From Prevotella sp. (lineage in GTDB: Bacteria; Bacteroidota; Bacteroidia; Bacteroidales; Dysgonomonadaceae), in the NCBI GenBank assembly GCA_031285905.1, contig JAITVH010000112.1:1-46100 (forward strand): 46,100 nt of DNA. Direction: 5' to 3'. Each line of letters opens with the position of its first letter. The stretch's first letter is position 1. The notes beneath the pieces were generated by a model. It worked only from the letters and a program-made list of their open reading frames with translations. It did no database searches and was not told the DNA's origin. The translations under genes and the position numbers were made by a program. Positions 1 to 8,394 of this stretch are shown in pieces.

Positions 1-1
1 A

Positions 2-163
2 CTTGGGCAAAAGCAAATTTCAGGTCAGTTATATAAAATATTATCAAAGCTAACAGAAGATAAACTCATAGAAGACACCATCCCTGAAAGTAAAAATCAT
101 CCGAAGCAAAAACTCAGGATAACAAAGCGAGGAGTTGTGTTTTTAGAATTGTTGAAGAGTTAG
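2..163 (+). CDS. winged-helix transcriptional regulator, C-terminal fragment
   Basis: An open frame enters from the left edge and ends at TAG 161-163, giving 53 residues with no start in the window. The visible part reads like the recognition helix and wing of a small winged-helix DNA-binding protein (PadR/MarR-like): a helix with ISGQLYKILSKL, a charged turn (EDTIPESKNHPKQK), then the strand and helix LRITKRGVVFLELL, where the ITKRG pattern is typical of the last part of such folds. The rest lies outside the window, so subfamily and target are unknown. It points towards the glycosyltransferase block, but a separate promoter at 473-504 argues against cotranscription. Confidence 0.5.
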   Translation, partial: LGQKQISGQLYKILSKLTEDKLIEDTIPESKNHPKQKLRITKRGVVFLELLKS

Positions 164-528
164 ATTAGAAATATTTCACTATCTTTGTGCCAAGCTAATC
201 AACCTGCTTAAAGTGGGGTAAATTGATGAAGTTATCTCGTTACTTATCCGTTACCTACCCCGAATTATAGCCAATACAAATAGCTGATTCAGAGGGAAAT
301 AATCAAAAAGCATAGTTTTGTTTCCAAATCGTTACCTCTAGAAAATCGCCATCTCATAACTGGCTGATAAATAGTCATAAGACTTGATAGTACTGCTATC
401 TATCTGAGTAACTGTTTCTTTTTTGAGAGTCAATAAATACTGTGATTTTGTCTTGATTCATCTACTTCTATATTTGAAAATGGCCGCAAAAATGCATATC
501 TTTGGTCTCCTTTAGGATTTAACCAAAT
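164..528. other. 365-bp intergenic region before the plus-strand glycosyltransferases
   Basis: No convincing gene. It contains a possible -7 box TATCTTTG at 180-187 without a good -33 partner, and the strong promoter at 473-504 annotated separately. An open frame runs across on the minus strand, but it continues antisense through the glycosyltransferase gene and has no family features. Confidence 0.5.
473..504 (+). promoter_or_regulatory. Bacteroidetes-type promoter for the plus-strand GT genes
   Basis: TTTG at 473-476, a 20-bp spacer, then TATCTTTG at 497-504 match the Bacteroides primary-sigma consensus TTTG-N19-21-TAnnTTTG in both sequence and spacing. The start codon at 529 lies about 18 nt past the expected transcription start, so the leader would be short. 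This is the clearest promoter in the window. Confidence 0.7.
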
Positions 529-1773
529 ATGGATAAAGTAGCAATAGTAGTTCAACGATATAGTATTGATGTAAATGGCGGTGCAGAGATGCATGCCCGA
601 ATGCTTGCCGAGCATCTGAATGAAAAATACGAGATTGAGGTTTTGACCACCTGCGCCAAAGATTATATTACATGGGAGAACTATTATCAGGAGGGAGAAG
701 AAAGGGTTAACGGTATAAAGGTAATGCGCTTCAGTTCCTTGAAAAAGGATATGAAGAGGAACGGAAAGTTGTCGCATTATCTGAGAAGGAATCTCCGGTA
801 TTCTAAAGGTAAGATTACTTGGAAGAACTTCTTTATTCTTCCTGTCAAAAAGGCTCTGTATAAGAAGAAGATCAATCACAGCCATTTATTTGATGAATGG
901 ATCGAAGCACAAGGACCGCTTTGTCCCAGCCTTGTTGATTATATAAAGGAGAAGAAAGATAATTATGCTGCTTTTATATTCTTTACATATTTATACTACC
1001 CTACTTACATTGGAATCCAACAGGTTGGAGACAAAAGTATTCTCATTCCTACGGCTCACGATGAAACGCCATTCTATTTCAGTGACTTTAAGAAATTGTT
1101 CTCACATCCTAAGTTTATAATGTACAATACATTATCAGAAAAAGAGTTAGTAGAAAGGACTTACCCACAATCGAAACAAATAAGGTCAGATATAGCAGGA
1201 GTCGGTTTCGATAAACCGGACTATGCACTCTCAACGAATCCATTGAATACAAGATATTTCTTATATATAGGCCGTATAGATAAGAACAAGGGATGCAAAG
1301 AGTTGATCGAATACTTCAATGATTATAAGAAGAAAGTAAAAGATGATGTCAAGTTAGTACTGGTTGGAAACAACTTTATGAAAAAACTAAAAATAAGTAA
1401 GGATATTATCCTTACTGGCTTTGTCAGTGACGAGGAAAAATCAAGATATCTTCAGTATAGTGAGGCTCTTATAATCCCATCCCGGTTCGAAAGCCTCTCC
1501 ATGGTAACCCTTGAAGCAATGATAATGGGCAAACCTGTATTGGCAACATCCAAAAGCGAAGTACTGGAGAAACATATTGAAACCAGTGGAGCCGGATTTA
1601 CATACAGTAATAAGAATGACTTCATATCTTGCCTGAACAGGATTCTTACTTTATCTGATGATAAAAAGATCGTAATAGCTCAGAATGGAATAAGGTATGT
1701 TGAAGAGAATTATAACTGGACTACTATTGTTGATAAATTCACTAAAGCAATTGATTATATAGATGGGAAATAA
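529..1773 (+). CDS. glycosyltransferase family 4 (GT-B fold)
   Basis: 414 residues, full length for a GT4 enzyme. These enzymes transfer a sugar from a nucleotide donor to a lipid-linked glycan at the cytoplasmic face of the membrane. The N-terminal acceptor lobe carries NGGAEMHAR (residues 16-24), the glycine-rich loop common in GT4. The donor lobe begins near YIGRIDKNKG (246-255) and has the EX7E motif at E321 and E329 (FESLSMVTLEA), which contacts the nucleotide sugar. No signal peptide or clear membrane segment is present. It is the first of three tandem plus-strand glycosyltransferases and overlaps the next by 11 nt, so translation is probably coupled. The sugar and acceptor cannot be read from the sequence. 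Confidence 0.85.
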   Translation: MDKVAIVVQRYSIDVNGGAEMHARMLAEHLNEKYEIEVLTTCAKDYITWENYYQEGEERVNGIKVMRFSSLKKDMKRNGKLSHYLRRNLRYSKGKITWKNFFILPVKKALYKKKINHSHLFDEWIEAQGPLCPSLVDYIKEKKDNYAAFIFFTYLYYPTYIGIQQVGDKSILIPTAHDETPFYFSDFKKLFSHPKFIMYNTLSEKELVERTYPQSKQIRSDIAGVGFDKPDYALSTNPLNTRYFLYIGRIDKNKGCKELIEYFNDYKKKVKDDVKLVLVGNNFMKKLKISKDIILTGFVSDEEKSRYLQYSEALIIPSRFESLSMVTLEAMIMGKPVLATSKSEVLEKHIETSGAGFTYSNKNDFISCLNRILTLSDDKKIVIAQNGIRYVEENYNWTTIVDKFTKAIDYIDGK

Positions 1774-2914
1774 TGACTTTAGTATATCCTTGCTTGTCGG
1801 ATTAAAAAACAATCTGGAATATTCGAAGAATTTTTATGAGACTACCCGCAACATATATCCGTATGTTGAGATCATTTTTGTTAGCTATGGCAGTACGGAC
1901 GGCACTCATGAGTGGCTGGACTCATTAGAAGATAGTAATATGAGATTCTATTATGAGCTTATTAATAAATCCTTAGCCGACGCATATAATAAATGTATAG
2001 AATTAGCAACTAAAGATTATATGGTACTACTCCATAATGATATGGTACTAACTCCATATTTCCTTGAGAATATCGCCAAACATTTGAATGATAATACTGT
2101 GGTAGGATATTCTTTTATAGAACCGCCTATATATAGTGGAGATGAAAGAATAGGGAAAATAGTAAAAGATTTTGGTACTGATATACAAAGTCTTCGACTT
2201 AAGGACTTGTATAAATTCTCTGGTGAGAAAAGACTGGAATATTCAGGTCAGGTTAGCCATTCAATCGAATTAAGGTTTTTCCTTTCGCTGGAAACAAACA
2301 TCTTAAAAAGAATAGGAGGATTTGACAATCTTTTTTCACCAATGTTTTTCGAGGATGATGATATCTTCCTCAGGTTAGAACAATTAAACATGAAGATGAT
2401 AACGTCCCTTGATGCTATCTGTTATCACTTTGTGAGTAAAACATCCCGTTTTTCGGAAGAAGCAATAAAGAAAACCAAAGAAATAGAAGAAAACTCCCAA
2501 CGTAATTTTTCCAGAAAATGGGGCTTCTCTTCTTATAATGATAGATCTGCTACTTATAAAACTGCTATTCTTTTAAAGAATGCCAATATTGATCTGATCA
2601 GAGAAGTAGAACCTTATGCAACTCATCTTTATGTTGACAACAATTTTGATGAATATATAAGAGAAGAGCAACGTAAAACTAAATACGATTTGTCAAAACG
2701 AATATTTTCAATTACCGATTTCAGGAATAGCTATCCTGTCACGGTAAATATAGATGGGGAAAAGCTAGATGAAAGAAGCTTCAAATATATAAGAAGGATC
2801 AACAGTATCGTAAACAAACGCAAAAATGAAAAAAGGGTGAAAAAAATATTACATTCCCTGTTTTATAAACATACAATCCGTAAGGCTAATCTTCTGATAA
2901 AAATCAACTTATAG
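1763..2914 (+). CDS. glycosyltransferase family 2 (GT-A fold)
   Basis: 383 residues. The N-terminal half is a GT-A domain: the opening strand SISLLVGLKNN, VSYGSTDGTHEWL near residues 41-53, and a DXD-like metal/nucleotide site in LLHNDMVLTP near residue 90. FFEDDDIFLRL near residue 200 resembles the catalytic ED region of rhamnosyl- or GalNAc-transferase-like GT2 enzymes. The C-terminal 130 residues are lysine-rich and charged and match no domain I recognise. The start overlaps the upstream gene by 11 nt; a second ATG at 1773 is out of frame, so 1763 is favoured. It probably adds one residue of the same surface glycan; the donor is unknown. Confidence 0.8.
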   Translation: MGNNDFSISLLVGLKNNLEYSKNFYETTRNIYPYVEIIFVSYGSTDGTHEWLDSLEDSNMRFYYELINKSLADAYNKCIELATKDYMVLLHNDMVLTPYFLENIAKHLNDNTVVGYSFIEPPIYSGDERIGKIVKDFGTDIQSLRLKDLYKFSGEKRLEYSGQVSHSIELRFFLSLETNILKRIGGFDNLFSPMFFEDDDIFLRLEQLNMKMITSLDAICYHFVSKTSRFSEEAIKKTKEIEENSQRNFSRKWGFSSYNDRSATYKTAILLKNANIDLIREVEPYATHLYVDNNFDEYIREEQRKTKYDLSKRIFSITDFRNSYPVTVNIDGEKLDERSFKYIRRINSIVNKRKNEKRVKKILHSLFYKHTIRKANLLIKINL

Positions 2915-2924
2915 CTGAGATATA

Positions 2925-3626
2925 ATGAAACTATTCTGGCCACTGATAAAGATCTCTTATGGTATTACCGTCTATAACGAAATAGATGAACTCAGGAGAT
3001 TGACGAAAGTGTTGGTTCCTAATATCAGCCCTAAGGATGAAATCATCATATTATCTGACGAAGAAAATGTTACTGATGAGGTTTTAGCTGAGATAAATAC
3101 CTTATTAGACACATATAAGAATATCAAACATATATCGTTCCCTCTAAACAAAGATTTTGCGACCTATAAAAATCATCTGATCGAATATGCAAAAGGTGAT
3201 TATCTCTTCCAGATAGATGCCGATGAAATACCTAATAGGGCTTTACTCAAAAAGCTTAAGTTCAGGCTTTTTCTTCATTATAAATATGATTGCTTCTTTG
3301 TTCCACGTGTGAATTATGTGGAAGGCATTACTGAAGAACATATCAAAAGTTGGGATTGGACAATAGATGGAAAAGGACGTATAAACTATCCGGATTTACA
3401 AATGCGGATACTCAAACTAGGTAAAGGGATAGAATGGAAAGATAAAGTACATGAAAAGCTGGTGAACTGGAAAAAACTGAAACGACTGCCATATAAAGAA
3501 AATGAAGATTACTGCTTATACCATATAAAGCAAATAGAAAAACAGGAGAAGCAGAATGAGCTTTACGATAACATAGGAGCGATATGTTCTTCATTCTTTA
3601 TTATAAACTATATTTGTCTAATGTGA
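2925..3626 (+). CDS. glycosyltransferase family 2, short form
   Basis: 233 residues, 10 nt after the preceding gene. GT-A features are YGITVYNE near residue 12, the DXD-type site FQIDADEIP near residue 98 (DADE), and the EGITEEHI and KVHEKLV regions seen in small Bacteroidetes GT2 enzymes. The final stretch after NELYDNI is a hydrophobic tail (GAICSSFFIINYICLM) that is read into the 3' end of the convergent gene at 3608. Family members often end near NELYD, so this tail may come from a recombined or frameshifted 3' end. The core looks complete and probably active. Confidence 0.72.
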   Translation: MKLFWPLIKISYGITVYNEIDELRRLTKVLVPNISPKDEIIILSDEENVTDEVLAEINTLLDTYKNIKHISFPLNKDFATYKNHLIEYAKGDYLFQIDADEIPNRALLKKLKFRLFLHYKYDCFFVPRVNYVEGITEEHIKSWDWTIDGKGRINYPDLQMRILKLGKGIEWKDKVHEKLVNWKKLKRLPYKENEDYCLYHIKQIEKQEKQNELYDNIGAICSSFFIINYICLM

Positions 3627-4642
3627 GATATTATTATCAAAAGGATATAAAGTACATTTACTCTTTTATTTTTAGCCGCCCAGAAAAAGAGTCGCCAATG
3701 GGAAGGAAAACATTTGAGAGATAAACTTTGAATTGCTGAGTAATACTGTTTTTGTGCTATTATCAGTTTTAAAGAGTGGATTATCTCACCTCTATTTCGT
3801 AAAGATTTACACTCGTTCAGACCTTGTCCTATCAGCCCTAAAGCAATTCGGTTATTGAGAGCTTGGTGAAAGTCTGGAGGAAGATTGTACCTGATAATTA
3901 TGTCAGACATCATTGTATAAAGATTTGCCCAGCGTTCATTAAGATGCGGATTATAACCTCCGGTAAACGATTTTTCATCTTTCCGGTAATGATACAATGC
4001 TTCATTTAGATAAAATGCCCTTTTTACATGAACAAATACTTCGACATTAAACAATACATCCTCCGCTGAGCCAATAATCTTCGTATCTACAAACTTAATT
4101 CCGGAAATTACTTTACGGGAATAAAGCTTCCCCCATATAGTTCCCCATGAATGGAGTAATGTTGGATCTCGTAATTCTGCACCAACAGGCCCTATCATCA
4201 GACGATGTAACGACTGTATATTCACCTTATTAAACAATTTATCTTCATTCATTAAGCAGCGAGGAGTACTCTTGTTATTTCTGAATTCGCGTCTATATGC
4301 CCACAGCACTATATCTAAATTGTTGTCTACTGCTAAAGCTATTGTTTTCTCACATGTAGCAATATCAATCCAATCATCAGAATCAACGAACATAATCCAT
4401 TCTCCTTGCGCCTCTCTTATTCCTCGGTTACGAGCCGAAGATATACCCTTATTCTCCTGAGTAATCACTTTCAGGCGTTTATCCTTACCTTCATAATAGG
4501 CAAGAATCGAGCTGCTTTTATCTTGTGATCCGTCATTAACACATATAATTTCTATGTTCGAATAAGTCTGCCCTAACAGACTATCCAAGCATTTAACCAA
4601 ATAATGCTCTGCATTATAGACTGGCACAATTATACTTATCAT
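3608..4642 (-). CDS. glycosyltransferase family 2
   Basis: 344 residues. It begins with the classic GT2 signature SIIVPVYNAE (residues 3-12), then VNDGSQDKS (35-43), NKGISSARNRG (64-74) and the metal-binding FVDSDD (85-90), all expected of an inverting GT-A enzyme. The C-terminal 230 residues are the variable acceptor region. It is the last gene of the long minus-strand operon; its ATG overlaps the preceding stop by 4 nt (ATGA arrangement). Its 3' end overlaps the convergent GT2 at 2925-3626 by 19 bp, and no terminator is visible between the two blocks. It acts in the cytoplasm on a lipid-linked intermediate; the donor is unknown. Confidence 0.85.
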   Translation of the reverse strand: MISIIVPVYNAEHYLVKCLDSLLGQTYSNIEIICVNDGSQDKSSSILAYYEGKDKRLKVITQENKGISSARNRGIREAQGEWIMFVDSDDWIDIATCEKTIALAVDNNLDIVLWAYRREFRNNKSTPRCLMNEDKLFNKVNIQSLHRLMIGPVGAELRDPTLLHSWGTIWGKLYSRKVISGIKFVDTKIIGSAEDVLFNVEVFVHVKRAFYLNEALYHYRKDEKSFTGGYNPHLNERWANLYTMMSDIIIRYNLPPDFHQALNNRIALGLIGQGLNECKSLRNRGEIIHSLKLIIAQKQYYSAIQSLSLKCFPSHWRLFFWAAKNKRVNVLYILLIIISHIRQI

Positions 4643-5700
4643 AAACTTTTAAATAACCGATCCCATTGCCGGGCAATAACGTCAACATTATAACGCTGCA
4701 CATTGTGACGGGCTTTTTCTCCCATTTTTTTACGTATCTTCTCATTCTCGATAAGCAGGGAAAGCCGTTCAGTAAACTGCTCTATATTTCCGTTTTCAAC
4801 TAAGAAACCGTCTTCGCCATCCCTTATAATATCCCTGGGGCCACAAGGACAATCGAATGCCACGCAAGGTATTCCGCATGCCATAGCTTCAACCAGCACC
4901 ATCCCAAATCCCTCGAAACGTGATGGTAACACATAAATCGAAGAAGATAAATATTCATCCTTAATATTTTTTACAGGCTTATTTATTTGTATAGAAACAT
5001 TCTTCGAATCTCCTGAAAATTCGCCGTTGACAGGGAAATATCCAGCTCCATATATATCAATAGTCCAATCGGGATATTTATGTCTAATAAGTTTCCATAC
5101 CTCCAATAAGCGATCATACCCTTTTTGTACCGAAATTTTTCCCACTGCAATGATACGCTTCTTATTCAGACTCGATACAGAATCAGGATAGAAAGAAAGT
5201 GGGTTAGGTATTACTTCAACATTTCGGGATTTCCATTGCAACTTATTATCATTTGTCAATACTACAAATTTATGATAGAATTGACATGACATATCCATCA
5301 GCATAAAGAATATCCGCTGTTTAAGATTAGGAGGAAGTCCTCCTGTAAACATCTCTTTCGATATATGTCTTTCATAAACAATTTTGGCTTTTCCTAAAAT
5401 ACAAAGAGGTACTACAAAGCCTTTTATCCCATCATCGCAGACAGATATAACATCAGGAGCAAACTCATTAACTATACGGCGTATACCCGACAAATATTTC
5501 AGTTTATTTCGCCCTACCTTTATTGTACGAAAACTTATCTTAGGGCTGAATTCATAGAACGATTCCTTACCCTCTTCATTTAGCGATACAATACAGATAT
5601 CGTAGTTCATATTATCAGCAAAGTAGGAAGCTTTTACTGAAAGTACACGCTCAAGGCCTCCAATTCCGGTTATGCCATTGGTTATATATAACAATTTCAT
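4639..5700 (-). CDS. glycosyltransferase family 4
   Basis: 353 residues, complete. The N-terminal loop TGIGGLERVLS (residues 11-21) is typical of GT4 enzymes for O-antigen and capsule. The donor lobe shows VGKISVQKGYDRLLEVW and an EX7E site in PSRFEGFGMVLVEAMACG, followed by PVAFD-like CVAFDCPCGP. This resembles the GT4 group that includes GalNAc- and glucosyltransferases, but specificity is not readable. It overlaps the downstream GT2 by 4 nt and the upstream broken GT4 by 4 nt, so it sits in a tightly coupled operon. If the upstream deletion is real, this gene is the first intact reading frame after the scar. Confidence 0.85.
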   Translation of the reverse strand: MKLLYITNGITGIGGLERVLSVKASYFADNMNYDICIVSLNEEGKESFYEFSPKISFRTIKVGRNKLKYLSGIRRIVNEFAPDVISVCDDGIKGFVVPLCILGKAKIVYERHISKEMFTGGLPPNLKQRIFFMLMDMSCQFYHKFVVLTNDNKLQWKSRNVEVIPNPLSFYPDSVSSLNKKRIIAVGKISVQKGYDRLLEVWKLIRHKYPDWTIDIYGAGYFPVNGEFSGDSKNVSIQINKPVKNIKDEYLSSSIYVLPSRFEGFGMVLVEAMACGIPCVAFDCPCGPRDIIRDGEDGFLVENGNIEQFTERLSLLIENEKIRKKMGEKARHNVQRYNVDVIARQWDRLFKSL

Positions 5701-6470
5701 AATAAAGAATATATAAATTCCACTTCGTCTGAATTTCCATAATCGGTAGCTTTCATGTTTTTCCGAAATTCTTCCTGTAAAGCTTTATTTTCTATAAGAG
5801 ATTGTATCCCCTTTGCTGCACCATCAATATCCATTGGTACAATAAGCCCGTCAAAACCATTCCTTAACTGGCTTGCTGAGGTATTGAAATCCGTTATCAC
5901 AACCGGCTTCCCTAATATCTGGGCTTCCCTCACTGTAACAGCCTTACCTTCATAGCGCGAAGGTTGTATGTATATATCACAGGCAGCTATATATGAGTAA
6001 GGATTCAATTTCTTTCCTAATATGATAAAATGCTCTTGCATATTGTATTCTTCTATTGCTCTTTGTATATCACTATCGTCACCATAACCAATGATATACC
6101 ATTTAATGGGTATCCCATTCTTAATCAAACGAGCACAAACTTCCACTGCCCTGTCCAATGCCTTGGCATAACAGAACCGTCCAATTGTGAGCAGCTTTAT
6201 TTCCCCATGCAGTTGTGGTTTTTCTAATAAAGCCTGTTCTCTTATAAAATTTACTGAAAGGATATTTTCAATGACAATAACCCTAGATGATAAAGATGGA
6301 AATTTTGAGAGAAATGCTCTTTTAGTATCTTCCGAAATGGCAGCAATATGCTGATATGCGTTCCATGTCTGTAATTCACATTTCACATCTATAGCGATAT
6401 TAGAATAATCTGTATGAATCCATGCTACTTTACATCTGGCATTTATTTTATCTTTCAGCCTTCGGGGAGT
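5697..6470 (-). pseudogene. glycosyltransferase family 4, N-terminally truncated
   Basis: Only the C-terminal part of a GT4 is present. The frame stays open to 6470, just inside a TAA at 6471-6473; the longest conventional start (GTG at 6386) cuts into conserved sequence. Reading upstream of that GTG gives KVAWIHTDYSNIAID, a well-known GT4 segment at the end of the acceptor lobe, so coding sequence clearly continues beyond it. The donor lobe is intact: TIGRFCYAKALDRAV, PSRYEGKAVTVREA (EX7E), LGKPVVITD. About 110-130 N-terminal residues expected for the family are missing, including the acceptor loop. The frame breaks exactly where a truncated pglD ends, which points to a deletion. Loss of function is likely. 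Confidence 0.8.
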
Positions 6471-6678
6471 TTATAGCTATAACTATAGATAAATCATCTA
6501 TTTTATTCAGTTTCAAATAGTCTATGCCAAATATTGGTAAACCACAAAGTGTCCATCCTACTTTGTTTATATCCTCATCCATAAACCCCAGTATATTGTA
6601 CTCGTCACCAAAAATATTGATATTATAGACAATAAATTTGCCGAGATCACCTGCTCCAAAAACGATTAAATCTCTCAT
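6448..6678 (-). pseudogene. pglD: PglD-like sugar O/N-acyltransferase, N-terminal fragment
   Basis: 76 residues matching only the N-terminal Rossmann-like UDP-sugar-binding domain of the PglD/NeuD family: RDLIVFGAGDLGKFIV at the start, then ILGFMDED and GLPIFG, then VIAINSPK. Family proteins are about 200-220 residues and carry a left-handed beta-helix of hexapeptide repeats with the catalytic histidine; none of that is here. The stop (TAA, 6448-6450) falls inside sequence that belongs, in another frame, to the downstream GT4. The start overlaps the pglC-like stop by 1 nt, the order seen in bacillosamine loci. Without the beta-helix it cannot acetylate. Confidence 0.75.
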
Positions 6679-7304
6679 TATAAAACTGATTTTGATTGAC
6701 GATAATATACATCAAACGGAATCATTGTTGTATTTTCATCTGAATCGATTCCATAGCGGGTTACTATCTTTTGTATGGTCATACAGATAATTTTTATATC
6801 AAGCTTAAGATTTATATTATCTACATACCATACATCATATTCAAATTTTTGTTCCCACGAAATAGTATTGCGTCCATTTATCTGTGCCCAGCCTGTTATT
6901 CCCGGCTTCACATCATGCCGGCGAGCCTGTGCAGGATCATATAATGATAGATATTCCTGTAATAAGGGGCGAGGACCGATAAAACTCATATTTCCCAATA
7001 ATACATTTATCATTTGTGGCAGTTCATCTACGGATACTGATCTTATAAACCGTCCTATTGAGTGAATTCTTTCTGAGTCCGGTAATAATTTTCCATTCTC
7101 ATCTCGTTTATCACTCATTGTTTTAAACTTTATAATTCTGAATATTTTACCGTTCTTTCCAGGTCTGTATTGAAAAAAGAAAGGACAACCATTATTGACT
7201 ATAACTAGTAATATGCTTACTGTTAATAATACTGGCAGTGTCAATATCAACCCTAAAACAGCTCCTATGATATCGAGGATTCGTTTAATGAACTTACTGT
7301 ACAT
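6678..7304 (-). CDS. pglC: PglC-like polyprenyl-phosphate phosphosugar transferase
   Basis: 208 residues, the small monotopic phosphoglycosyl transferase form. It starts glycan assembly by moving a sugar-1-phosphate from a UDP-sugar to undecaprenyl phosphate. One hydrophobic re-entrant helix (residues 9-36) is followed by the conserved core: KFKTMSD (59-65), the catalytic Asp-Glu dyad in SVDELPQ (D93, E94), GNMSFIGPRP (104-113) and PGITGWAQINGRN (134-146). The size matches PglC rather than the long WcaJ/WbaP forms. Together with the PglA-like GT4 before it and pglD after it, this suggests a di-N-acetylbacillosamine-type first sugar. It overlaps the upstream gene by 11 nt. Confidence 0.85.
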   Translation of the reverse strand: MYSKFIKRILDIIGAVLGLILTLPVLLTVSILLVIVNNGCPFFFQYRPGKNGKIFRIIKFKTMSDKRDENGKLLPDSERIHSIGRFIRSVSVDELPQMINVLLGNMSFIGPRPLLQEYLSLYDPAQARRHDVKPGITGWAQINGRNTISWEQKFEYDVWYVDNINLKLDIKIICMTIQKIVTRYGIDSDENTTMIPFDVYYRQSKSVL

Positions 7305-8394
7305 TTTGATAGAATTCTAATAAAGCGTTCCACACATTCTTATGCGAAAACTTTTCTGCGATATGCATTCTGGCATTTACACCCATTGTCTTCCTTAACT
7401 CAGGATTCTCAACTAAGAATTCCATTGCTTTATAAAGTTGGCCTGCATTATAAGGCTCAATTAATAATCCCGTTACTCCATCGATAATAATTTCGTTGCA
7501 TCCACAGATATCGGTTGCGATGGTAGGAAGTCCCATTGCTCCAGCCTGAATCGGCGCATTTGGAAAACCTTCGCGGTGAGAAGGAAATATAAATACATCT
7601 GCATCAGAAAGATAAGGTCGAATATCATCTTTAAATCCGATACTTGTGACTCTTTCACCCTGCGTAATCCACTTACAGCAACTATCACTCAGAGGATTAA
7701 GCTCTTGCTCAAAAGAGCCAACAAGTACTAATTCGGCGTTATCTAATTGCTCAAAAGCTTCTTTTAACTCCTCTATCCCTTTATCTTGTACAATTCTTCC
7801 AACAAAGACAAATCGGGTAACAGCATTATCTGTAATTTTAGGAATTGGCTTATAATAGTCTAAATCTACACCATTAATGTTTCCATTAGCTAATACTCCT
7901 GAAAGCTTTTTTGCCATCTTATTACTTATCAAATCATTTCTTACGCCTTCACCCTCCGGAATAACAGAAGTCGCAGCTTTACAAATCAGGCTATCCATTA
8001 TTCTAAGCAACCTACTCATATATCCTTTTTCCCAAGGAAAAATAAGTCCCGTAAATGTGTGTATTCTTACCGGAACTCTTGCCGCCCAAGCGGCCAACAT
8101 TGATAGTAATCCGGCCTTTGGTGTTATAGAATGTACTATATAAGGCTTTTCTCTCCGAAAAAGTATATATAACATAATCAATGACTTCAAATCCTTAAAC
8201 AATGATATTTTCCGCTCTATTTCTAACTCTACTGTACGTATTCCCTCCCGCTCTGAAATCTTTCTGTGTATATCTTTGTCAGGAGATGCCACGCCTACCA
8301 CTTCATAGTAGTTATTAAGAAATTGAAGCTGCCCCCGTAATAAGAGATCAAGAGACATAGGAGCTGCCGCTACACGTATTAGCTTTTTCATCAA
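7294..8394 (-). CDS. glycosyltransferase family 4, PglA-like
   Basis: 366 residues, complete GT4. Visible landmarks are SITPKAGLLSMLAAW in the acceptor lobe, GNINGVDLDYYKP at the hinge, FVGRIVQDKGIEELKEAF at the donor lobe start, and FPSHREGFPNAPIQAGAMG, which stands in place of the usual EX7E (the second glutamate is not conserved; A or Q occupies that region). The same departure is common in the PglA/CapM-like group that adds the second sugar to undecaprenyl-diphospho-bacillosamine. Its place directly before the PglC-like gene repeats the pglA-pglC-pglD order of Campylobacter. It overlaps both neighbours (4 nt and 11 nt). The second-sugar role is inferred from context. Confidence 0.8.
   Translation of the reverse strand: MMKKLIRVAAAPMSLDLLLRGQLQFLNNYYEVVGVASPDKDIHRKISEREGIRTVELEIERKISLFKDLKSLIMLYILFRREKPYIVHSITPKAGLLSMLAAWAARVPVRIHTFTGLIFPWEKGYMSRLLRIMDSLICKAATSVIPEGEGVRNDLISNKMAKKLSGVLANGNINGVDLDYYKPIPKITDNAVTRFVFVGRIVQDKGIEELKEAFEQLDNAELVLVGSFEQELNPLSDSCCKWITQGERVTSIGFKDDIRPYLSDADVFIFPSHREGFPNAPIQAGAMGLPTIATDICGCNEIIIDGVTGLLIEPYNAGQLYKAMEFLVENPELRKTMGVNARMHIAEKFSHKNVWNALLEFYQNVQ

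Noticed and set aside
430..885. Minus-strand 151-residue open frame near the left edge
   Set aside because: It is antisense to a clear GT4 gene, and its sequence has no domain-like pattern.
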